A DNA stretch of 64,000 bases from Pampus argenteus (Eukaryota > Chordata > Actinopteri > Scombriformes > Stromateidae). Both the position numbers and the translations under genes were made by a program. Location: positions 13,900,501 to 13,964,500 of the forward strand of contig CM072862.1 of the NCBI GenBank assembly GCA_036937835.1, written 5' to 3'. Below, piece by piece: positions 55,000-64,000 of this stretch. Each line of letters opens with the position of its first letter. Positions within the stretch are counted from its first letter, which is position 1. Below the pieces are notes generated by a model. It saw only the letters and a program-made list of their open reading frames with translations. It was not told the DNA's origin and searched no databases.

Positions 55000-55215
55000 A
55001 CCAATGCTATAAATCCCTGCTGCAATTAAATATGTTTTGACACAAGGGATCTCCCGAAACTTATCATTACTGATGTGCAAATTATACATATACCTCTGAC
55101 ATGTGCCCCCAATTAGTCACTTTGTGATCTTAATTAAGCAGCATTAATCTTGTGTGCATGTAGAAGCTGTGAGCTGAAACTGGCAGCACCACAGGATGAA
55201 ATGAAATGCAAAGGG
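55000..55215. promoter_or_regulatory. candidate conserved non-coding element
   Basis: Dense in caattagtcac, cttaattaagcagcattaat and atgtgcaaattatacat, which are homeodomain/POU-type words. Unique sequence, no frame. Confidence 0.28.
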
Positions 55216-56031
55216 AGTGGGGTGGGGGGAAGGGGGTACTGGAATGTGGATGTTGGGCCTGGACCTAGTATAGGTCATGCTTCAATGCACACAGACAAAG
55301 ACGTGATTAGGAATACAGTTGACTGAGTAGGTATACATAATAATCTCCTATCATTTTTTCTATGGATCACATTTTGAGTTACTAAATATACACTCATCAA
55401 AAAAACATAAACTTTCTAAGTGAAAATTCAAGAATGGGAAATCCTTTGTGATCATGATTCAATTTAGTAATTCAGTTTTCATACAGAATCAGCACCTGTC
55501 CACTGAATGAATGTGTATTGCGCTGTGTTGGCTTGATCAAACCTCCATTCCACTGTGACCTACAGCACTGCTTTCTGACCCCATCACTTTAACTTATAAA
55601 GTGTGACTTTTCACACAAGGCCTGAGCAGTATGCCGCCCCTCTTTGCCAAAACACATGAGAGATCCAGTCCACACACATTCATCAGGCCTCCCACCTAGT
55701 CCAGCAGTGTCCCTTCATCCTCCATTATATTTCCAATTAGCGTGGATTTTCAGGATTTAACATCATTTTCCCTGGTAGAACCCGCTGTTTACACTGCCAA
55801 TGTCTCTATGGGTGCCACTGTGAATTTTTCAAGCATAGGAAACTTGGACCATTAGTGACAAGAGAACATATAAACGTATTTATGACACAAGATGTGTGTT
55901 AGTGAAAGCTTGTCCATTTCTTTTTGAAATGAGGAGAATGTGCTTCGATAGATGTGAGGAGCAGTGTATTATTTTATCCTGTATATTTCCTCATTTTTCA
56001 GCCTTGTAAAATATATAGATTGTATATGCAC

Positions 56032-56069
56032 ACACATATAACACCACAAAATGTGGTGTTAATATGTGT
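56032..56069. repeat. inverted repeat around aacaccaca/tgtggtgtt
   Basis: Arms aacaccaca (56040-56048) and tgtggtgtt (56052-56060) pair perfectly. With one bulge the pairing continues outward to 56032 and 56069. Confidence 0.85.
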
Positions 56070-56489
56070 TATGGTTTAAAAAAAAAGAAATTAATCTGGA
56101 CACAGCGTTATAAATTATAATGTCATGTGAATATGACATATGTCTATTGCATAGCAGTCTGCTTTAGCTTATCAACATCAGATTTAGACAGAAAAGTATT
56201 TGCTTTGACCAAAGAGTGTAACAAATAGATATCCATGTATCATAGTACGTATGCAAAATAAATATGTAACAAGCTTTTTATCTGACTCTGTCCTCAGTCT
56301 CCTGCACATCTGGCCCTTAAATTACAGCTGCTGAAAACGAGGAGAAATTTACAGTGATCTTGACAGGGTTTCAGACTGGGCACAGAGCCCAGTCCCCCTG
56401 CCTCACACAGCCTTGGAGCCCTGAACACACATGGGGGCCATTATTTGTAAAGTAGCTGCGGTGGCACCAGGGAATGATTTTGAAAGGAG

Positions 56490-56509
56490 CGTGTGTGTGT
56501 GTGTGTGTG
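56490..56509. repeat. (GT)n microsatellite
   Basis: An uninterrupted GT run. Confidence 0.9.
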
Positions 56510-58850
56510 CTGGAACATGCAGCCCGAGTATTTTACACTCTGTTATCACATGCACACATCTACAGTAAGTGGCGGGGAGAGAGTGTGCCATGTCGAGGAG
56601 GAGATATGGGGAGATTATTTTGCTGTTTAAACCCCATACTCTCCCACCCACTCCTTTCTCCTTGAAAATGGATTATCTTTTCAAGTATTGTAAAGCACTT
56701 GAGTGAAATGTTCACATACACATTTATCTCACTTGTCATTTGGCAATGAAACCCTGTCTCATGTATTTATTATAGCTGTAGATTTAGCATGTCTGAATGG
56801 TTAGCAGGGAAATCTGAGGGGTAATAAGTGACACTAGAGTGCATTTAAAAATAGCACATTAAATAACACGCTAAGCTGAGGGAATACAGTGGGGAACACG
56901 TAAAAGCATAACACCAAAACTCAACAGACATGAAACATAGAAAAACTAAACAGACCAGAGCCAAAAACAGAGAGAGGGGAGATACAGTAATAAGAGGAAA
57001 GGGGATAATATGTCTGGCTTACAGCCCCACAGTAAAGCCACTGGTTGGTCATGGCTCTGGGCTGTAGACGGACCGTCTCCTCACAGTGCTGGGTGAATTA
57101 GGCTGTGGTTCCTCAGCGAACCTCAGCCAGCCTCAGCAATGTGCTAAACCCAGACGTGACTTATGGCTACCCACCAGAGATTTGGCCTCTGGACCCATGA
57201 ATTACACCGCAAAGTGGAAAGACAAGAGAAGTTTTATCACAAGCATCACAAAAAGAAAGTGGGACAACACATGACATATGTACTGCCACAGTGATCTTCA
57301 TATACTGTAATTGTGCTCTCGTATTCTCCAGACAGAGAATGACAGAGCCTTTGCCAAAAGGCACAGCTCTGTCCAGTGTTTGCCTGGCTGCATTCACACT
57401 TGTGGTCTGCTGGTCAGTGCATGGCCACAGGGCAGAGATGTTCATCTCAGGTCTCATGACCACAGTTCCAAGAGACACTCCCAAGCAGGACCGTGATGAG
57501 CACCAATGGTTGGAATGGGTTGGAGAACATGATCTTCTTTTAATGTAATGCTTGCTATTCTAAACTTTCTTAAATAACAGTTTCAGTTATACCAAATCCT
57601 TGAGAGGGAAATATTTGTGTATTTCTAGGAAGAGTGAAGACTGGATTAGAATGTTATAAGAATGGAGGATGTTTTATGTTTTTACTTTACACAGAAAAAG
57701 AACGTGTTTCCTTTCTAGACACAATTAAGTCATAGTACAAAACAAGAAAAAAACGCATTGTCAGTGCTGTCTTCAGCCAACTCTGCATGCATACAAGAGT
57801 GACTTTAACGCTTTCTCCTTGTTGAAACATGTTCTGATTGTAATTTGATAGAAGACTCTATTTTCTCAGTGCCACTCATATCACACAGTGTTGTGCATGG
57901 TTAATCAGACTTTGTTAGTGCATCATGTTTTCCAGCTTGCCATAGAATCTGGTTTTCATGCTTCAGCTATTAGATGCCATGCCCTGTTATCATGCAAGCG
58001 TTTTCTCCAAGAGAGACATAAAGTGGCTACTCATTTGTTGGTCAAGCTCTTTCTGGGAAGGATACTATACATAAACATGTATTGTGTATCTGTAGCTTTG
58101 GCTCATTCTTAATAAATGTAAAGTTATTATTTTCAGTCTATCTCCAGGGCTAATAAGTACATGTGTTAAAGCTTGTGCTCGACATAAGTATTATTCACCA
58201 TCTCCTGATGAGATTTACAGTTTAATTTGCAGGATGCAGTCATTTATTGATTTGGAAAGGTATATTCCTTTCCACACACTATCTCAGCAACAAGTATCTG
58301 TTGTCCCTCACATAAGCAGCACGTTCCTTTGAGAAATCTATGGCTTTGTTAGTTACACTGTGGGGATTTAAAGAATGCCCTGCTACAATACACAGCTGTC
58401 TAGTCTATACAATACACATATTGACACTTAGAGCTTCAGGGTAAGCTCAGTGAAGTTTGGAGAAAGCACATTCTTTATCTCCTTTTGTGGAGTTGAAAAT
58501 TGAGTGATTTATAAACGTGAGATGCGCTTGCCATAACAACTAACAGCTGTAGTCACTGTCATCAAGCTGTACGTTTAAGTTCAATGTTCATGCAATTAAC
58601 AAAACACTCCAGCAACAAAGTGAGCATGCTTTATAGTAGTCAGAGTAAAACTAACAACCTACCCATACTAAAAAATGATTTTGTCACGGTTGCTAAATCT
58701 TGTTTTATATTGCCACTTGCCCACATGCCATTAAGGCCCAACCCTTAAATGCGACACTTCTCGCAACACAGTGTCAGTGTGTAAAGTTAACATTTACTGT
58801 ATGTGTACAACACAGTAACATAAAAAATGATACGTGCAAACCTTGAAATG

Positions 58851-58883
58851 TTTACTACAACTGTGTGACACAGTTGTAGTAAA
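58851..58883. repeat. 33-bp near-perfect palindrome
   Basis: Left arm tttactacaactgtgt, a single g in the centre, and a right arm that is its exact reverse complement. That is 16-bp arms with no mismatch. Confidence 0.95.
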
Positions 58884-59339
58884 TGACTTGCATAGAAACA
58901 GGAAGTACACGTTGTATTTTTGACGTAAAAAGCAAGCTTAAATAGAAAAACATAAGGAGGAGAAACTAAATGGCCCTGTTAGATATTTTATTGTGGATAT
59001 AGAAAACATGTTATGATTTTGTATCTAGCACAAGTAAAGGTATGCCCATCACTGGTTATATTACTTATAAGTTAAACAAGCAACACTTCAAATGTATATC
59101 ACAAGCTGCAAAAGAACTGAGGAAGAAACTTGAAGTACTATAAAGTTTATTAACGTCTGATATTGATTAATCATACGTCGGAGATCCTGCCTATGTCTGG
59201 GCTGATTCAGCATCCAGAGCTTAGCCCAATATAACTGGAAGACATGTATTTGCTTCAAGATGTCACAGACTCTGCTTACTGTTTGGATTTCAAAACACCC
59301 ATTTATCCCAGATCATTTGTACAGCTTGTCTAACACTTT

Positions 59340-59600
59340 TCTTGGCCATCATCAGTCTTGCTTAAAGCAACCATGCATTAGAGATAGGGTTGCTGGGGGG
59401 AAATTGCCCCAGTTTGATAATGAGGCCTGCAAGAGGGAGGTAGGCTCACGGTGGTGGGTGGGCTTGTGGAAAGAGACTCAGTAATTAAACTGTACAGGTG
59501 ATTCATTCAAAGAGAAGGCAGCACATGAGAATTTGACAACATTGCAGTGAAGATGAAGCTTAATTGCAATCGTTGGCTGTAGCTGAAATGGATTGTTCTT
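59340..59600. promoter_or_regulatory. candidate conserved non-coding element
   Basis: Balanced unique block containing gaaattgccccagtttgataa and cagtaattaaactgtacagg; short frames only. Call by appearance only. Confidence 0.2.
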
Positions 59601-61079
59601 ACTGGGGTGTCTGTCTTAGCAGTGTCCTTGCTGTGAGGATGAATTCATCTATGAGAACTTCCTTCACTGTATGAGTGTTTGGATGTGTAAATAAAAATAC
59701 ATCTTCACTGCTGGTTATTACAGACCTGATAAACTAGAACTCAAGTACAGGAAAATCAATGCTGCAACAAAAATTTAAATCAATTAACACATCCTTTAGC
59801 ATGCTCTCTTCCCTTATTCAAATATGCTTTTCACCTTTTTTGACAATTCTTTGTGTTTATTAAGAAATAATTTCACTACCCATCTGCATGTCTCTTCAGT
59901 ATTTCAACTGTGCAGTTTGCTAATTCTTCACGAGTGATCCTCAGAGTTGTGTTCGATGAATGGCAGAAATGGTATTCATCTGGAGGAATGTCCTACTTAA
60001 TGCCATAATAGCATGGCCTGAGCAATTTGAGAGGTATTGAAGATTGATCTTAAATGGGTTAATATCATTAACTTGACTGCTCATTCTGTTTACAACCTGA
60101 GAACCACAATCTTGTGACCAGTGGCTGGAAGATGCCATTGTAAATAGCTAATGGGTCAACATTTTTTTAACTGTCATCGTGTTGTGTCGTAGTTATTTTG
60201 CTATACATTATGGGAAGTGTACTTGATGTATTTATAAACATGTATATTTTGCACTGTGTTAGCCTTAAAAAATTCCTTTAATTGCTTTTTTTTGTCAGTT
60301 ATGTGTTACAATATTTTGCAGCCTACAACAATAAAAAAAGCATATTTATACCTGTGCTCTCCTGCCAAAAATGTAAAATAGGAGAAAAGTGAGAAGGAGG
60401 AGAATAATAGCTCTAAAATGCAGAGGATAACTCAAACACGGAGTCCCATATGAAGTAACGGATTTACTGAGTTTAATCCTTTATCAAACAGACTATACAA
60501 TGAAACTAAGTCCTAATCTAGGGGAATTCACAGGCCATTTCCAATGTTTGGGCAGGGTGGATCCACAGGGGTGTTCTGGTCTATCGCTGTTATAACCTTG
60601 AGTAAGAATCTAGAGGATTCCATTCACAATAATAGCTCTTATTACAAAGAAATAAATCTGGTCTATACTTATTTCATGCTCAGGTGAAGACTTCTCTCAC
60701 ACAACCATGTTGAATTAGTTTTGCTCTTTACTCTGGCTGAACACAAAATCAGTCCTTTGAGCAGCAGGCTGCAGAAGAATATTGGATTTCAAACTTTCAT
60801 GCCATGTTAGCTCTTTCCAGATCTTCCCAAAACCTCCCGCAAGTGATAAATTCCACCATGTTCCCTGTGTGCAAGACATTCATTTTAAATCATTTGGCAC
60901 TTAGACAGGAAGAAAATTAAAATGGAATCCCAAACACAAAATAAACAAATTAAAAGTCACTAATGTTTGAATTATGTTTGATTCAAATATCACACTTTTG
61001 AAAGTGGTTAAATGTAGTCTGGACAAAAAGGTTAGTGCTGCTAACATGCTTCAGAGAGAGTCCTTATTTGCTTTTTTAT

Positions 61080-61265
61080 CTGTGAATAATTAATTCCAGA
61101 GGCTGAAAATTTTTTGCTATTCATGACCTTGATAGTGGGCACATTAAAGAGGAGAGCATTTGCTAAACGTGAAATTATATGCGACTAGAAAGGCGTAGCT
61201 AGTCACCCCAGAGTAAACAAACGAGTTCAGCAAGCAGAGGAGGGATTACCATATCTCCACTTAAC
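61080..61265. promoter_or_regulatory. candidate conserved non-coding element
   Basis: Unique block with aataattaattccagaggct and several CpGs (gcgactagaaaggcgtagc). Call by appearance only. Confidence 0.2.
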
Positions 61266-64000
61266 TTATTTTATCCTGTGAGAATCATCAATATTAAAGG
61301 GTAAGGAGAGGGAGAGAAACTGCTGAGGTTGGCTTTTAGCAGCAGGGTGAACCACTGTGTTTAAGGAGAGAGATAAATGAGAGATCTCCCTGGAATCTAC
61401 AAAGAGCATAAACATAGTCTTTTTATCTTTTCTTTTCACCACACAAGGTCTCTTCATTTTGAAATGGTTTAACACTTATTTTGATGTCACAACCATCCTG
61501 CTTCCCATTCTACTGTTGAGATGGTTGTGATAGTTGCCGCTCATTGCAGTTTTAAAACGTAATGAGGATAATTTTAACTGAGGTTTATGTAACTGTATAT
61601 GTGCCTTTGGGCTAAAAGCTAGTGAATACGCTGTGTTTGCCTGTCATCCCAGTGTGTACTGTATGGAGGTCAGAATCAGCATGGTGTCTTTGTCAAGTAG
61701 GTGACCCTGCAGGCCACGTTGTAGACTGCTGATCTATGGACTTTACTTCTGTTTACCTCACCCATCAGTCAAAAACATTAGAAAGTCTCAAAGAAAAGAA
61801 GAACTCTTAACACAACATGGCACTTTTACATACTGTATGTATAGTATGACCCACTGTCCTTGGGGTCCTACATACATCTGTACACCCTCAAGCTCCACAT
61901 GCCACACAGCCTAGAATGGGGCCTCCTGCTACCTGCCAGATACTCAGTGCAGCCTCCAGCTGATATCAGTTATCGATATTTTACTGGCCCCCATTAAAAC
62001 TTTAAGAGGCTGCGATTAGATGCAAAAACAAAGGAGATCCTTCATGAAGTGAGGTCACGTGGTGTTGTAAAAGATGGCTTTAAAAGGCTTTATTTAATGA
62101 TATAAAACTCACCCTGGTGTGTGAAGCTGTGGGGTCGGACAGCTATAAGGAAGGAGCTTCTGTGCTGTGGTCTTCTGTTAGCTCTTAAACCACAAGAATT
62201 ACAATATGGGAGAGAACCGTTTGTTGTATGACTGCAACCATGGGACTTTGGCATGTAATATTTTACTGTGTATGATTATGAAATATAACACCGATAATGA
62301 CTGGATGTACTGTATATACATCTACAGTGTTAAAAACAACTTTGCCGCTTGTAGTTTTTGTGACTTTATCATCAGGTAACCCACAGAATGTAAGGTGTGG
62401 AGTGGAAACAGAGTGCCTGCAACTATACTGTGCAATTAAGATGCAACACAAAACAAATGTTCGTCTCTATTTCATGCAAATTTGATAACTGAAGTGTCTT
62501 TGTAGTCTCCTGCACACCAAAAACCAGTGTGGTATGTTAATATGTTTTTTGAGTGCATATGACAGCCCAGACAGCCTGACTTCAAATCTTACCAGAAACT
62601 CCAGTTATGTTTCTCTATCTGGTTTCCTCTGATGTTTTACTGTCACTGTACATTAAGGACGTAGAGACTAATCACAATGGGTTAGTCCTACTATACTTTA
62701 TCTCTCTTAAGTTTAAAGTTTAAAAATGATTAACTCAAACATATATTGTTGCATACACTTGCACCAGCTACAGTAGACATGCATCTGTTAATGTACAGTA
62801 ACATGTATATGCATATGTGCCATTTCAGTGTTTTTTTTTGTTTGGTTTTTTTTCACGTCAACTGATGTAAAAACAGTGGAGGTTTTCCCTCATCATAAGT
62901 GGAAAGAGAGAGGCTAAAAGAAATATATTGTTCCCAAAGTCAAAAAATATATTACGAACAAGCATGGCATGATCAAAAATAATGCCACAGCTCTGTCTGT
63001 ACAAACACAGCTCTGATTTCAGCTCACTCAGCCTAGGACGAGTCTTATTTACACAATGTCTATGTTTAGTTTCCCTCATTCTATATTACAGTTTAGGTTT
63101 CTTCTGATCTGTTGCACCAGCTGCTTCTCTTCCACTGGAGTTTAATGTCACAGTGATCTGAAACAGTCTCCTAATATGAAAGTATTTAAGCTCCCTATAA
63201 TTTAAATATATGTATAGCATTTTCGTGAAGAAGAGATGAATTATTATTAGGTGTTACAAGTGAATGGGCATGTGTTGTTGACCCCTTTTGTTCTTTCTTT
63301 CTGACACATATTAAGTTTGTTCTCTATCAGTTCTTCTGCTTGATTCTATATATAGCCTTCAAATGTTTATGCCTATCTATGTGTGTGGTTGTTTTTTGTG
63401 TACATATTTATGGACGGTTGCGTGTTGTATTGTTGTTCATAGTGCAAGTTGGCATGGACACTGTGGAGTAGGTCTCTACTGGCATAGTGGCATAATTTCT
63501 GTCCTCTAACCATTGTCATGACAGGGAAGCCACAATGATGAGGAATTTTAGCATTGTAGTTACAGTAAGAAGAGAAAGCCACAAACAACGCCCCTCGGTC
63601 TCCATTCCTCCTCGCATCCAACTCTCCTCATTGTTTTTCCCATTATATGTTCTCTTACTCACTTAATATTCTTTCCTTCCTCTGTCTCTCTTGTCTTTTG
63701 GTGTCTCCTTCCTATGAAACACCCACTGAAGCCCTTGAGGCTCTGGGTAATCTGAACATTATCATCAGAGGCCATGTGAGGTTGAGGTGAAAGATGAGCT
63801 TTACACAAAACAACTATGACAAAGCTGGCTGATGTAGCTTGGGAACAATGTCTTTACACAAGTCTCTGTAGTTTCACTGACATTCAATTCTAAATAGTTA
63901 GAAGAACCACATGTTTCTTTATTTCTTCTTAAAGCAGGTCAGCCCCCTCCCTAGATAACCTCAGTATAAGTACTGATTCTATCAGACAAATAATTTAAAG

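Larger units (their letters stand above)
51654..64000. other. intergenic region, part 3
   Basis: No gene recognised to the end of the window. It includes two microsatellites, two inverted repeats, and blocks of balanced composition at about 53030-53660, 55000-55215, 57020-57540, 59340-59600, 61080-61265 and 61910-62060 that stand out from the AT-rich background. Open frames are short and antisense or sense to simple repeats in several cases. Confidence 0.5.

Noticed and set aside
55385..55450. Sequence acactcatcaaaaaaacat resembling ends of some fish DNA transposons
   Set aside because: No matching inverted end was found within about 1 kb and no target-site duplication could be seen.

Overview
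The window looks like a stretch of ray-finned (teleost) fish nuclear genome. The evidence is AT-rich DNA with many CA/GT and CT/GA microsatellites, intron-split neuronal genes with GT-AG junctions, and a retroposon 3' tail of a kind common in fish ending in a TTTGA tandem run. No bacterial-style gene, CRISPR array, phage, plasmid or ribosomal/transfer RNA gene was found. The species cannot be named from sequence alone.

Two genes are present, both on the + strand. Positions 1-10524 hold the 3' part of a synaptotagmin gene that I assign to syt9. Six coding exons are visible, from the transmembrane exon to the stop codon; exon 1 lies upstream of the window. Positions 17600-36137 hold what appears to be a complete ppfibp2 (liprin-beta-2) gene. 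It has 23 coding exons, an optional 33-nt microexon, and an internal alternative first exon. The reconstructed main product is 981 residues: an N-terminal liprin segment, coiled coil, a serine/acidic linker, the conserved LWGKLRRTQSG segment and three SAM domains. Nearly every junction was placed by GT-AG signals plus matching phase; only the donor of exon 6 is unsure. The intergenic gap of about 7 kb (10525-17599) contains no recognisable gene.

The gene pair matches the order I recall on human chromosome 11p15 (SYT9 - OLFML1 - PPFIBP2), but without a visible olfml1. The paralogues SYT10 and PPFIBP1 are, from memory, also near each other on human 12p, so the pair is probably an old duplicated block. 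The two proteins do not form an operon. They share a neuronal setting: Syt9 is a calcium sensor for vesicle fusion, and liprin-beta is an adaptor of presynaptic and cell-cortex scaffolds.

From about 36.2 kb to the end (nearly 28 kb) I see no convincing gene. This is intergenic DNA with microsatellites, one retroposon fragment (about 51.42-51.65 kb), several inverted repeats, and islands of balanced composition rich in TAAT/ATTA words that look like candidate conserved non-coding elements. One open GC-richer patch near 38.58 kb is a weak orphan-exon candidate.

No new multi-gene system is apparent. The most useful new observations concern transcript structure in ppfibp2 (internal promoter/first exon, 33-nt microexon, large cassette exon, donor-like exon starts), a SYT10-like C-terminal tail on syt9, and a few strong inverted repeats downstream.
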